Numbered from the stretch's first letter, positions 41,246-53,016 are shown. The stretch: 64,000 nucleotides of DNA from Paralithodes platypus (GCA_032716605.1 CM064495.1:43937373-44001372); one strand, 5' to 3'. Notes: generated by a model not told the origin, from the letters alone. Made by a program: numbers and translations.

Positions 41246-41464
41246 TTAACCCCTTCCGTACCGGCGACGTCTTTTAAAATTTGCTCTAGCTACTATTAAG
41301 CTACCCTGTATATTAAGTTTAAAAAGGGCCTCCAGCAACTAACTGGCTTTGAACTATCTCACTTGACTCTTTTTACTGCAATATGTTCTTCTTAAACTGC
41401 ACAAAATCGTTTAAATATAGCTAGCCAAAATTACATAATACATAGCCGGTACAGAAGGGGTTAA
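41246..41464. mobile_element. Family C TTAA element (well preserved)
   Basis: 219 bp with TTAACCCCTTCCGTACCGG at the left and CCGGTACAGAAGGGGTTAA at the right, TTAA at both edges. The interior is AT-rich and partly self-complementary, with no coding capacity. Confidence 0.8.
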
Positions 41465-41494
41465 TATCATAGGCCTAAATTTTATGCTGGATCT

Positions 41495-41830
41495 TGGTTC
41501 CAGGATATGGTCTGGATTGCCTTCTAAATTGAATTACTTTCCTTGGTGCATATTCTATCAGCCCCTCCAAATTTCGTGAAATTATCCGGATCGCCTCCTG
41601 TATTGAATCACGAAAATCGGTCCATAACGCATGCCCACCAAATTTTGTGAACATTCACGAATCGGCTGCAAAATTATATCCCCCTTTCCTTGGCGCATAG
41701 GCTATCCGATCTACCCACCAAATTGTGTGAAAATCGGTTGGTCACTTTGTGACATATCTAGTAACGTATAGGCCTACAGGCAAACGGAGGCGAAAACATA
41801 ACCTCCGTCCAACTTTAATGGCGGAGGTAG
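41495..41830 (+). repeat. Dispersed repeat with AACATAACCTCC tail
   Basis: Repeats ACCAAATT(T/G)TGTGAA- and GAAAATCGGT-type words and ends AAAACATAACCTCCGTCCAA then TGGCGGAGGTAG, a hairpin of ACCTCCG with CGGAGGT. I recall such AAATCGGTT and CATAACCTCC endings as common interspersed repeats in marine invertebrates, perhaps a retroelement tail; the class is not certain. Confidence 0.5.
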
Positions 41831-41936
41831 CCTAGGCCTAACTATGATGTGGTCATTATAAATAGGCTAAATTTTAGCTGTCCCTGGAATGCTGAGCTGT
41901 GACAGTAATTTCAATACGATACTATAGGTAGCGCCA

Positions 41937-42128
41937 ACGAACAATAATCGTGATTCCTTAACTTCTTATAACTCAAAATGAATGATAGCAATCGGGCTGA
42001 CGTTTCTATCATTTGGGAAGAGTCCACCAGGAAATATGTGTAGATATTTACAGCCTGTTTGCTCTAGTCACCTTTGAGTTACAGAGAGGTCAGGAATCTA
42101 AATTATTTTAAAGTTCGTTGGCGCTACC
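41937..42128. mobile_element. MITE with 16-bp perfect terminal inverted repeats
   Basis: GGTAGCGCCAACGAAC at the left is the exact complement of GTTCGTTGGCGCTACC at the right, 192 bp apart end to end. The interior has no coding capacity. The target duplication is unclear (TATA-like on both flanks). Confidence 0.7.
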
Positions 42129-42269
42129 TTGCCTATAGCTACCACCTTTATTATAAATTAGCTATATTGAAAGGATAGTTTCAGTATTATAAATATAGGA
42201 AGGCGTTACTGTAACACACTTGACGAAGGCTTGATTTAAACGCTTAGGGTACGCATGGTTAACTAGCCA

Positions 42270-42505
42270 GTACGGTGTTCCAATTAGTACGCAGAATTAA
42301 CATATATACATTCAAATAAACTAATCGCAACAATAGTCGAGTTAGATTTATAAAATGTCATGTAAAAATGTATGATAGGGACCGGTAATGCTGATTTCAA
42401 GACATTAGTAGTATTTAGCCTATCTGTCGACTCATTATTGATGTTTGTTTGTTAATCGTTATCGCGTACTAATTAAACCACCGCGTACAAATTGGCTAGT
42501 CTATC
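42270..42505. repeat. Short dispersed GCGTACTAATT..GCGTAC..TTGGCTAG motif pair
   Basis: An inverse copy at about 42264-42296 (AACTAGCCAGTACGGTGTTCC) and a direct copy at about 42464-42502 (CGCGTACTAATTAAACC..GTACAAATTGGCTAG) face each other. Similar units occur near 34685, 35485 and 41145. They look like termini of another short element. Confidence 0.5.
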
Positions 42506-42920
42506 CTGGTTCAGGAATGCAAGTAGTAAATTCTGCCGTATATGGGCCTATATCGAAAAGAGGAAAACCTAGTCAAATGTTCTGGATATGTCAGACGGTC
42601 TCTGTTTGATAAGTTGACAGTTCCCAAACCCTTTGCCTTAGATTACGAATTAATGTACGGTACCGGTAAATATTATAGGCGATGCTTGTTAGTACCGTAG
42701 GCAACCCTCATGCGATTAAGTTTAGCTTAAAAAAAAAAATATCTAGGTATCAAAGGGGTAATATATTTTCCACGTCAATTACCGGTACCGGTATTAGTTA
42801 AACTCGGATAGGTTATTTAAATATAATCGTCTAGCGAACACTGAATATACTATGAGTTCTATTCTGACTAAAAGGGTCAATTTTACAGCCACGTATACCT
42901 GTAGCTAGACTACATTCAAG

Positions 42921-43109
42921 TTAACCCCTTCAATTTTGTTGTACGCCTTTTAATAGTATTCTGGCTAACATTAGATTAATTTATTCAGCTTAAGAAGGAC
43001 CTACAGCAATCAAAAGGGTAAACTCGATCTCACAGATCCTTCCAAATCTTAACAAGAGCGTCTAATATTACCGGTATCTAGAATAAAGTGAAGAAACTTG
43101 ACACGGTAT
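42921..43109. mobile_element. Family C TTAA element, diverged
   Basis: Left end TTAACCCCTTCAATTTTG, interior TATTCTGGCTAACATTAGAT and AGCTTAAGAAGGACC. The right end is eroded. Confidence 0.55.
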
Positions 43110-43549
43110 AGGCCTAGTGTATTCAAAATGTTTAGGGCAAGCGGAATTCATGCGTGTGACAAGTAATTTAGGCTTGATACAAATTATATACCGGTATATT
43201 ATGTTTGAACATTTCTAGTTTCATCACTTTAACTAACATTCTATTTCCTTGTATGTGACTTTCATCTTATCAAAATCCAGGCTATCTATCTTCTCGACTA
43301 AATGAACACGAACTACGGTATCGTAACCTTAACTAGCAAAATCAGATTGAAGTTAACGAAATCCTGCCTCGGAAGAATACAGGTTGGCCCGGTTTTAAGG
43401 ATTATACCCTAATTTTCTCTTTAGTTGAGAGAAGAACTGGTGAAGATATCAGGGGTTGCATTCTTATTATATTATTTAAATTGTTCTGGTAGCCTACCAC
43501 AATATTTGTTAATACCTAAGATGTAGGCTATGTTTGAATGGTGTGTCTG

Positions 43550-43551
<2 letters not shown>
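43110..43551. other. No recognised gene
   Basis: AT-rich, with TACCGGTATA words. Confidence 0.5.

Positions 43552-43628
<77 letters not shown>
43552..43628. repeat. (AT)n microsatellite
   Basis: About 77 bp of AT followed by TATAT/TATTA repeats. Confidence 0.96.
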
Positions 43629-43634
<6 letters not shown>

Positions 43635-43783
43635 TATATTATATTATATACACGTGTGTTTGTTCATTTAAATAACTTAAGTTTGGTTCTATTTACAAGC
43701 CTACCGTACCTTAATAGCTGTGATGCCGATAGGTCTATTTAAATAAGGATAGTTTACGTATATTAATAAAAGATTAATTGAAA

Positions 43784-43998
43784 TTAACCCATTCAGTACC
43801 GGTAGCATCTTTTCATTATATGCTGGTAACTATTATTCAGCTTAGGAAGGACGTTTACTAATTAAAAGGCTACAGACTATCTCAATGAATCGCTATAGGT
43901 ACTACATAGCCATCCTAAGCTTCACAAAATCGTCTAAATGTAGCTGAACTAAAGTATGGTAAAATAGACGTGACTGGTACCGGTACTGATAGGGTTAA
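43784..43998. mobile_element. Family C TTAA element
   Basis: 215 bp with TTAACCCATTCAGTACCGG at the left and CCGGTACTGATAGGGTTAA at the right, TTAA at both edges. The interior carries CAGCTTAGGAAGGACG and ACAAAATCGTCTAAATGTAG. Confidence 0.78.
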
Positions 43999-44089
43999 AA
44001 TGTTAATTTTCATTTTTCGTTTCCATCTAGTACCGTTATCTATCTAGTAAGAGATTATGCTTAACACTTGCTAATAAAAAACCGGTACC

Positions 44090-44092
<3 letters not shown>

Positions 44093-44166
<74 letters not shown>
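44093..44166. repeat. (AT)n microsatellite
   Basis: About 74 bp of AT directly after ACCGGTACCGGT. Confidence 0.96.
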
Positions 44167-44170
<4 letters not shown>

Positions 44171-45189
44171 AAACATAATAAACTAAATAAAGAGGTGTCA
44201 GGAAACTTTATTTTTATTTGACAACCTACCGGTATCAAATTAACATTGTTAGGGTGTTTACTTTTTACGGTCTTTACTAAACTTATAAAATAGCTAATGA
44301 GGTCTACACTAGAATTAGTATTGCCTTTTTAAAGTTAAATTAGGCCTATGCAAAATTACTAGCCGAGACAATTCTGATAGTAGTACTCTTGGAATAGCGA
44401 ATTATCCACTTCTAAAACTGGTACCGGTAGATCAAACTATCGATAATGTGGATATATAAATATAAACGATAGCTGCGAGTAGTTTTTATATTTTATTAAT
44501 AGGCCTACCTCTACCGTTTTGTATAGTTTTCGGTAAACTATACCAGTTACCTATTAATATATTGTCTTACGGTATTAATAAATATAATACGGGCTATTAA
44601 TTATCTTATCCATATCTAGCCAGTATTGTTATAATGTCTTTGATCCTCTGTTCGTAAAGTTTAAGCTAGTGTTTCTTATTGGTATTAGCTTTTAGGTCTA
44701 TTTAATGGTTTCGCTTTGATTTTGTCTAATATACAATAGCTTTGTCAATAATTCCGGCCAGAACAATGCAAAGTACCGTTCCGAAATTAATATAATTGTT
44801 AATAGCCTATGTATAAGATAAATACATACGGTACTATTTTTTAAGAACAAGTAGAATAATATAAATATTATTTTACCCATAGGCTATTGTTTAGGTTAGG
44901 CTACTCTGCTGTACCTGACCGCCATTGTACGGTACCGTACCACACCAAATGTTACCCTTCGTATCATTGCACCTAGGACTAACATTAAATTAACAGAATC
45001 TCGCAAAGCCAATTGATTTGATTAATTTCATCACTAGGGTATTTGTTTAAGGAACCACTGAATCGCGTCTACATAGCAAATTATTGACCACAAATAAAAT
45101 AATATTACTACCGAGTGGCTGCATTTTAGTCATCAACTCCTTGTATGAGTCCGGTAGGTTATGTAGGCACGTACAGTGGCCAACAAATC
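44167..45189. other. No recognised gene
   Basis: AT-rich with many GGTACCGTACC-like palindromes. Confidence 0.5.
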
Positions 45190-45562
45190 TTAAGGGGGGT
45201 CACCGTTTTTTGTTTATCTTCTTTTCTCTCTTTCCCTGGCATGTATCCATTCGGCCCCATTCAGCCAACTGTTTTAAGACGTTATCACCATCCAGGTGTC
45301 GATTTCTTCCTGGCGAGCGATAGCGAGCCAGCATTGTATGGAGAAATCCGGCTTCGCCGGAGAAATTTTTCTATCGAAAAATGTGCAAATTCAGCTTGCT
45401 GTCAAAAAAAAATATATATGCTGGCTCGCTACCGTTCGCCAGGAAAATATTGACACCTGGATGGGGGTAAACGTCTTAAACTGTAGGCTGAATGGGGCCG
45501 AATGGATACAAGCCAAAGAGAGAGGGAGAGAAAGAGAAAAAAAGCGAGGTGGTCTCCTTTAA
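45190..45562. mobile_element. Family B foldback TTAA element, copy 1
   Basis: 373 bp with TTAA at both ends. The left half from about 45236 (GTATCCATTCGGCCCCATTC ... TTCCTGGCGAGCGATAGCGAGCC) is the near-exact reverse complement of the right half (GGCTCGCTACCGTTCGCC ... GAATGGGGCCGAATGGATAC), giving arms of about 95 bp plus weaker outer arms. The loop holds CCGGCTTCGCCGG and TTTTTCTATCGAAAAATGTG, which are also the centre of family A. No coding capacity. Confidence 0.82.
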
Positions 45563-45582
45563 CGCGGAATCTTTCTACTACT

Positions 45583-45728
45583 AAATAGATGTTCCATTTT
45601 GATTTGCTTGCCCCGGGTTGTACAGCTGTCTTCAGTATTCCCTGGACTCGGTCTGAAATAGATGTTCCATTTTGATTTGCTTGCCCCGGGTTGTACAGCT
45701 GTCTTCAGTATTCCCTGGACTCTGTCTG
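45583..45728. repeat. 73-bp perfect-class tandem duplication
   Basis: The 73-bp unit starting AAATAGATGTTCCATTTTGA occurs twice in tandem with one difference (CTCGGTCTG versus CTCTGTCTG). A recent duplication. Confidence 0.95.
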
Positions 45729-46900
45729 AAATTTGCATTGAACGCCAACGAGCTATAGAAAAAAAATCCTGGTTGATAAGCTATTTAAGTACCGGGTATG
45801 CGTTTGTTTTTAAGAAGTTCTGGGAATAATGTAGGCTTCTGAACATGTTGTAATTGCACCGTTTGATAGTAGTATTGTGCCGCAATAATGTCTGTATTGT
45901 TCCATTTTAGGCTATGCTGCCAATATTTACAAAGTACCGGTACGTTAATTAATATACGGGCGTGTGTTTAAAAGTGTCTGCACCGTAGGCCTAGTTAGCA
46001 TGAATTAAACTGTACTTAAACCAGCCGGGACACTGTACTTTCCTGTATTGTTCTAGTTATGCAATATGTGTACATACCCTTTACACGGTTCGTACAGTAA
46101 GATCATCCTGGAAGCCTAGCTAGGCTAGATTATTTTCCATATTGGAATCGCCGCCAAAACGTAAGGGTGTACTTGGCTTTTAGGCCTAGGTTAGTATATG
46201 TGTGATATCATACGTACCGTACGTAGAACAACCTTAGGCCAGCTCACAAAGTTTGTTTTTCATATTTAGTAGCTAATATCTAAGCTAATCTTATTGATAT
46301 AGTATTCTTAATAGTTCCATTGGCTTTTATGACAATCGTGCTTAGTAAAGTACAAGTTTGTGTCTGTTTTTGTTATTCATTTAATTGACTGCATTTTAAT
46401 ATATTGCTTGTGGTACTATTCCCTTGTGATTAATTGAACGATAGTGACAGTCATTGGTTTTAATACGGTACTTGTTCAGATGTGTGTGTGGGTGTGCGGG
46501 TGGGTGGCCAGGGGGGTGGCCTGGGCGGAGCTTGCAGTACAGATACCATACCCAGTACACCTGTTCGCAGGTTTGGGCGGCGTAACTATATAAGTGTAGG
46601 CCCATGTGTGTGATCGACAGGTGTACGTTGTTTAAATGTCAAAGTTAGTGAAAGGAAGAATGGGTTTAGGAGTGGGCGGATGCATTACAGGTGTTAGTAT
46701 GGGCGAGGTTGCTAGTTATGAGAGGTAGTACGGTAATACAAGCTTCTAGTTGTGGGCGGAGGCAGTTGTAGACAATGGGTGGGGCCATTGCAAATCTGTA
46801 CTTGTGGGTGGAGACAATGGCCTATACACTACCGGGTACTGGGTACGGTAATATAACTAGTTGTAGTTAGAAGGCGGGAACAATGATGGCGCTCAGTTGA
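45729..46900. other. No recognised gene; GTGGGCGGA words from 46.5 kb
   Basis: AT-rich until about 46460, then G-rich with repeated GTGGGCGGAG-type words that probably gave rise to the following minisatellite. Confidence 0.5.
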
Positions 46901-47208
46901 ATGTGGGCAGAAGCATCGGAGGATTGTAAGTGTGGGCCGGAGACATGTGGGCAGAAGCATCGGAGGATTGTAAGTGTGGGCCGGAGACATGTGGGCAGAA
47001 GCATCGGAGGATTGTAAGTGTGGGCCGGAGACATGTGGGCAGAAGCATCGGAGGATTGTAAGTGTGGGCCGGAGACATGTGGGCAGAAGCATCGGAGGAT
47101 TGTAAGTGTGGGCCGGAGACATGTGGGCAGAAGCATCGGAGGATTGTAAGTGTGGGCCGGAGACATGTGGGCAGAAGCATCGGAGGATTGTAAGTGTGGG
47201 CCGGAGAC
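46901..47208. repeat. 44-bp minisatellite, seven copies
   Basis: The unit starts ATGTGGGCAGAAGCATCGGA and ends GGGCCGGAGAC, 44 bp, seven apparently identical copies. Since 44 is not a multiple of three, all three minus-strand frames stay open and give look-alike peptides; none is a gene. Confidence 0.97.
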
Positions 47209-47660
47209 ATGACTAACGTGTACTCGTGAGCTATGGGGGAGAGGGGGACATTTTGGAATAGGGCGGAGACAAAATTAATTTGATATATAGTTTTTGGGCG
47301 GAATCAGTTCAGACTACCTGCAGTTATAGCTAGGTGGTTTGAAAGAACAATTGAAAAATACCCGATTTAAACCATTTAGTCCTATGATTGTGGATGGCGG
47401 GCTTACGGGAACAAGGTAGGATCTAGACAGTAGGTAGGAAACCGTGTAGGCTAAGAATGGGCGGTGGGAGGGAGACAGAGTAGACTAGGGATGGGTGGTG
47501 GGCGGAAGACAGTGTAAGCTCGGGATGGGCGGCTCGGTGGGAGACAAGGTATTGCTAGCAATCGGTCATGGGCGGGAATGTGTAAGCTAAGGATGGGCGG
47601 TGGGCAGAGGCAGGTGAGGTGTAAGAATCTCAGCGCCGCCCACCCCCTCCACCCACCCAG
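47209..47660. repeat. Degenerate GGGCGG-rich continuation
   Basis: Repeated GGATGGGCGGTGGGAGGGAGA-like units of about 40-60 bp (for example at about 47455, 47485, 47525 and 47592). Low-order G-rich repeat. Confidence 0.65.
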
Positions 47661-47684
47661 CAACTACCCAAGGAGGTGCCCAAG
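47661..47684 (+). CDS. Speculative 24-nt microexon
   Basis: CCACCCACCCAG/ precedes 24 bases (CAACTACCCAAGG onward) that end in CCCAAG/GTAAGG. Both splice sites are good, 24 is a multiple of three and the frame following the 38481 exon (phase 1) stays open. It could be a microexon of that gene. Length and a single occurrence make chance likely. Confidence 0.2.
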
Positions 47685-47695
47685 GTAAGGCTGGG

Positions 47696-48674
47696 CCAGG
47701 AAGGAAGGAAGGGGCCCTGCTCCCGGTTGCTTAGCTCGCCCCGCAATCGATAAAGACAAGATTTATGGACCAAAGACCCATTTAACATGCTGTGTTGTTC
47801 ACCTCCCTCTTGATTTTGGGGGTGGGAACTCGGTCTTTACTAAACATTTACTCTGGTATCCCGGTATTTTATGGTTTGGTTAATTTTAATTTTTGTCACG
47901 GCTGATATCCAACTTGGCTTTGGATTTTGAGTGGGGAGTCACGCTTTACTTCGTATTATTTTGGAATATTGATTTACATTTAAGCACTTTCCTCTGACAC
48001 TTAGAATGAAACTGCAGTTTTCGTCTAGCTTATGTTTTTATTTTTGCCGAGCTTTACACAAGTTCAACCTACGTCTACTGATATGGTCTCAGATAGGAGT
48101 CACTTCACTTTTCAATCCATATTTGCTCTTGCATAGAGTTGTTTAGTGAAAGGATGACAGACTTTGCTGATTTTATCCCTCTTATCCTGATGTTTCAGGC
48201 AGATAGTGATTGATATCAAACTATATTATTTAGTGACTTACCTAGTTAAGCGATATTTTAAGACAATTTTCAAACGATTGAGTTTAAATCTTGATCTTGT
48301 CCATTGTCGCGTATTTTGATTTAAATATAATTAATTTATGTTTACCGGTATCTATTTTATTTGTAAGCTAGCCTATCTTGATTTAACCTGATTACCAGTA
48401 CCGGTACATCCTTTTAATTGTTTCGTTTTCTATCGAGTAATTTTTCTTGTTTGGGAAAGTGAGTTAATCAGCGGCCGTCATCAGTTATGTTGATTCGGGC
48501 GACTGTGTGCTAATCACCCGGGGTCATTAAGTGGCGCCATTAAGGCTTCCATTATATTTTATACCGTGGAACCATTAGCAACAATTATCCACTTTTTCCT
48601 TCAGCCACAGATTCTTCTTTCGCCTTCCTTGGTAGCTCACCAGGATAAAAGTATTTCAATTTGGCGCATTTTGT
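47696..48674. other. No recognised gene
   Basis: Mixed composition, no supported exon. Confidence 0.5.
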
Positions 48675-48788
48675 TATTATTACCTGGTACCTATTGCCAC
48701 CGCTATACTGTTTATTATTACCTGGTACCTATTGCCACCGCTATACTGTTTATTATTACCTGGTACCTATTGCCACCGCTATACTGTT
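48675..48788. repeat. 38-bp tandem repeat, three copies
   Basis: The unit starts TATTATTACCTGGTACCTAT and ends CTATACTGTT, 38 bp, in three identical copies. Confidence 0.96.
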
Positions 48789-50066
48789 TTTATTCAGCTT
48801 GAGAGGGTTCTCTCAGTTATTTTGAAATCCCATTTGACGATAGTTCGCCGTAGGCTACCGGGTACTCTTTTCTTTCATTCTGACTAACGTAAGCCGATTT
48901 TGTTTAGTTTAGGAAGGGCATCAATGCGTCTTGACCGATAGCACCAAATCACCACCCAGAACGAGGGGCGGCGCGCTCCTCGGTGCCACTAGAAGAGTGG
49001 CGAACTCAACCTTAGGTGACCTTAGGTAGGTATGTTACCGGTACCTAACCAATCACAAACCGGTGTTTGAATGGTGGTCGGGTTGTCCCTTTGTTTTTGT
49101 TATACATTTAGCCCATTAGAAACGGGCATCGCAACTCGCCTCACAACTTGCATATTGAAGTCTATTATGATCCGATTAATTTAAACCCCTCTTTTGACAT
49201 ACTTTGGTGAAAAACCAAGATAGGCTGCAACAGTAGTGGGTATGTACACGGTAGCAAACGGCCCAAGGACCTCATTTATTGGGTCCCTACTCTGCTATGG
49301 TACTGTTTCCTTACCCATGACATACTTTTACTCCTGTCCTCATAAATAATCTTAAATAAGCCTACGTTGGGGACATTGTAGGCACCAATCGAGCAGGGCA
49401 GTACCCAGGGGAAGCCACATAGGCATATGATAAGGATTTACTGGAACTGTCGTTTCATTTTTTTGTTGTTATGCCTGGCTTCCCCCACTGTTTCTCTTTG
49501 TGCCTCGTTTACACAAATAATAATCCAGCTAACTCTCACAAATATCTCTTCTTATTCATTTCACTACATTAAGCAAGCACACCACACTTCTTCCCAACAC
49601 ACCTAAATTATCTCTTAACGTACTGTACCTCGATTTTGCATTTTGTCTCCTTCATACAAATAGGCCTAGACATAATAAATACCGGTACTCAAACCATGCT
49701 AAGATTAAATTGTTCAAATCCCTCAAAAGTGGTTTCACTAACACAACGAATATTAGACCGATATAATTAGCCGCTGATAAAGTCTAAGTTTTTCTAGATT
49801 CACTTGTAGCTCTCTGACAGCGGGAGTCGCCTGTCAATTGGGCCTCTTCTGTCGCCTATCATTTCAGAATACAAACATTATTGTTCATGACTAGACTATG
49901 ATTCTGTCCTTGGGTGTGGCAGTTGGCTAAAAGATCCAATACCAGTATAAATTAAACAAAGAAGTCATTAGCTACAGTCAATATTTTCCGTTCGCTATAA
50001 AGTCAAGTAAAATATAGAAACTATTCATTATAGGTACCGGTAGCTTAATATATTCGGTTAGCTATG
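48789..50066. other. No gene; contains a dispersed repeat copy at 48961-49010
   Basis: The 48961-49010 segment (GCGCTCCTCGGTGCCACTAG onward) is the reverse complement, with few changes, of 60945-60996. The rest is AT-rich without a supported exon. Confidence 0.55.
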
Positions 50067-50074
50067 GTATCAGG

Positions 50075-50411
50075 CAGCGGTTCCCAAACTGCGGGTCATG
50101 ACCCCCAAATGGTCATGAGCCTTTTTCTGGGGGTCATGGAGGGTCCAAGATTTTGAGGAAATTGTTTTATGATATTTAGGGATTTTTGTTTTGTTTTTAT
50201 ATTTAGGTTTTGTCGTACGACTATTTACGTTCCTAATGCATTACTAAATTTAGTTTTTGTTGTTATTGCTCTCTCTGCCGTGTTTAAACTTTAAAATGTA
50301 TCTGCGCCATTGGAAATTAGTATTTTTTCGGAAGGCTTATAAAGGTGGGGGTCATGGTAGGTTTGGTACTACTGAAAGGGGTCACGTACTGGAAAAGTTT
50401 GGGAACCGCTG
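50075..50411. mobile_element. Non-autonomous hAT-type element
   Basis: Terminal inverted repeats CAGCGGTTCCCAAACT and AGTTTGGGAACCGCTG match over 16 bp, and GGGTCATGACCCC follows the left end, the typical look of hAT family termini. Flanks GTATCAGG (50067-50074) and CTATCAGG (50414-50421) form a 7/8 target duplication. About 337 bp, no transposase. Confidence 0.82.
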
Positions 50412-50965
50412 GACTATCAGGTGTGGTACCTGGTAGTTGAAGTAAGCCTATATAACTTATGTTACACATTATTCCACCTATGGCGTCATAGCAATTATCC
50501 CATTATAGACACTATTATTGGTTAGGTTAGCTGTACGATCAAGTAAGGTGCAACAACTCTAACCAATCTTATCGCAATCATTCTACGGCAACCCTCGTAA
50601 GCTACGGTACATGATCATGTAAAACACGGTATAGTACCGGTACCGGTGTTTTGAATTTCCAGATCCTATCCTAATCCATCCACCACAACCCCCGCACATA
50701 CAGCTGCCCAGGAGTGCTCACCTGTAGCTCTATGGGTGTGTCTGTCTGCGGGAATCGGTGTTTGTTCGTGTGACCCTCTTGGCTTATTGACGAATTGCAT
50801 GACGGAGGGACGGCGCCGCAGAGAGAGCCAAACAATGGAGGCATGGTGATTGATTGATTGATTAGATTGTCAATTTAATAAGGGGTTTGGTGGTTTGATA
50901 TGATTATCTGATAATACTTTTAGAGTTGGTGATTGATTTGGTTGTCTTTTTGGAGGTACAAACCT
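50412..50965. other. No recognised gene
   Basis: Includes ACCGGTACCGGT near 50637 and a TGAT run near 50847-50863. Confidence 0.5.
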
Positions 50966-51217
50966 ATTGGTTAATATATTCTATTAGGCCTATATATTAT
51001 TATTGGTTAATATATTCTATTAGGCCTATATATTATTATTGGTTAATATATTCTATTAGGCCTATATATTATTATTGGTTAATATATTCTATTAGGCCTA
51101 TATATTATTATTGGTTAATATATTCTATTAGGCCTATATATTATTATTGGTTAATATATTCTATTAGGCCTATATATTATTATTGGTTAATATATTCTAT
51201 TAGGCCTATATATTATT
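50966..51217. repeat. 36-bp tandem repeat, seven copies
   Basis: The unit starts ATTGGTTAATATATTCTATT and includes AGGCCTATATATTATT, seven identical copies. The open frame through it exists only because 36 is a multiple of three. Confidence 0.97.
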
Positions 51218-51446
51218 ATTGTATTCATACTTCCTGAGTATTTGTTTTAATTATTATTAGATTGTTGATCTCTGTTGACTGATCGATATGATTGATATTA
51301 ATTGAGTCGCCTGAGATTGTATTTAATATTGTTATTACATCATATTAAATATGAATAATTATGGAGGCCCTCATTAGACTTGGGTACCGGTATCGTACTA
51401 TGCCGGTACGTCTTGAATATACAGTACCGTAGGTCATGCCATAGTT

Positions 51447-51600
51447 CTATCTATCTATCTATTGCCTGACGCCGTGATCCCCGAAGGGGTGGCCACGAAC
51501 GAACCGCCCCCATGCACCTCTGTCCCCAGTCAGTCGACGCCCCTCCCCCCAACCAGCACCGCCTTCGTTCATGTAGTTCCTCACTCCATCCTTAGTTGCC
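51447..51600 (-). mobile_element. Retrotransposon-like 3' end with GATA tail
   Basis: Read on the minus strand, a GC-rich block ends GGATCACGGCGTCAGGCAATAG followed by GATA repeats. The same ending (GGCGTCCGGCAATAG plus GATA) closes the block at 60688. A shared 3' end with a tetranucleotide tail suggests the same non-LTR or SINE family. Confidence 0.5.
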
Positions 51601-52807
51601 ATGCCATAGTTGACATACGGTATTATATATGACAGTGTTTATCAACAACCAATTCATTTATTTAATTACTGTATCATAGGCTACATGTCTTAATTTTTCG
51701 AGGTTTTAAAATCTAAATTAATCGTCTGTTTAAATATCGCGCTAGAAATGCTCAATATATTTAGGATTACCCGGTATTCGTTATTCGGATCCAATTTGAT
51801 TAACTCAATTGTGTATCTGTGAATAATTCTTTAAAGACTGTTACCTCATTAATTTGAGCTTTTGTTGACCGGTATTAGTAAAGAGCCCCTCTTGCAACCG
51901 TACTTGAGTTATTGGTAATTTAATTATCTACCTGGTGTTTTTGTTAAAAAAAATTTTTTTTTTTTTTTCGATACCAGTACCGTAGGCCTACTTATATATT
52001 TGATCTTATCATTGGTAGGGTTATTGTGTACGGACCTACGGTAGGTTACATATCTCCTGAGGTTGTTAATTGATTAATTGATGTATTTTTTGTATCGGTA
52101 TATGCTGTCTGATTGGGTAGATGGCTTGGAATGTATGCGTCTATAGCCGCTCGACTTTGGTGTTTTAAGTGATTGATTATCTGGCCAAGATCATTATTAT
52201 TTTATGATTAGGTAAAAGATTGTCAAAATTATTTGTGTAGGTTAATTAATTTGATTATATATATATATATATATATATATAATTGTTATAAAGCCTTTCC
52301 GGGTTGTTAATTGATGTCGTGAACTTCTAAATTGGCAAGGGCCCTAACATGAGTCCGATAGTAATTCCAAGGTACTGGTAACATGTTTGACAAGATCAAT
52401 ACGTAGGCCTACATAATTATAACAACGATTTGATGTATATAGGCTATTAGTTTTGCTACCTACAGCCAGTTGTACTGATATAGCTCAATGAATAGGCTTT
52501 CTAATGCAAATGATTAATGGATAGCTATATTTTATTGCTTGTTGATAAAACGGTCAGGTCATAGCTTAGTTAGCCTACTCTTTCAGTCTGGCCTTTACGT
52601 CGCCACACAAATTATTAGTCTGGTGAGTTCCGTATGTAAGGGTTTATCCTATCTTCCTCAATTCCTTAGTCTTCATATGGTATAGGCAACTCTTTTCTCC
52701 ACTACATGCTTACCGGTAATCTATTTATATTAATTTCACTCCAACACCAAACACCTCCGAAAGAAATTAATGAATGCAAGCAAGTGATCCACCAGGATTC
52801 GAAGCTG
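51601..52807. other. No recognised gene
   Basis: AT-rich; T run at about 51953-51968 and a short AT run at 52257-52280. Confidence 0.5.
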
Positions 52808-53016
52808 CCCATTCTGTCCCGGCGACGTCTTTTTATATTCTTGATACTATTAGACGATATCAATCAGTTTAAAAAAGGCCTCCAGCAACTAACAGACCTC
52901 CAACTATCTCACTTCACTCTTTTTACTTCAATAGATCCTTCTTAAAACGCACAAAGTTGTCTAAATGTAGCTAGAATAAAATAAAAAAACAATGTCGCCG
53001 GTACATAAGGGTTTAA
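52808..53016. mobile_element. Family C TTAA element abutting a family A copy
   Basis: Left end is degenerate (ATTCTGTCCCGGCGACG); right end GTCGCCGGTACATAAGGGTTTAA. Closest to the copy at 41246 (AGGCCTCCAGCAACTAAC shared). Its terminal TTAA at 53013-53016 is also the first TTAA of the next element. Confidence 0.72.

Noticed and set aside
45145..45453. 102-codon frame
   Set aside because: It lies on the foldback family B element; similar frames recur in the other copies because the element is repeated.
46829..47210. Three overlapping minus-strand frames with repeated Pro/His/Ser-rich peptides
   Set aside because: They are all translations of the 44-bp minisatellite; since 44 is not divisible by three, every frame shows the same peptides shifted.
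50926..51237. 103-codon frame with repeated WLIYSIRPIYYY peptide
   Set aside because: Open only because the 36-bp tandem unit lacks stops in that frame; no start context or splice evidence.
52780..52815. Box B-like GCTTCGAATCC on the minus strand
   Set aside because: No box A at a suitable distance and it abuts a family C element; chance is more likely than a tRNA gene.
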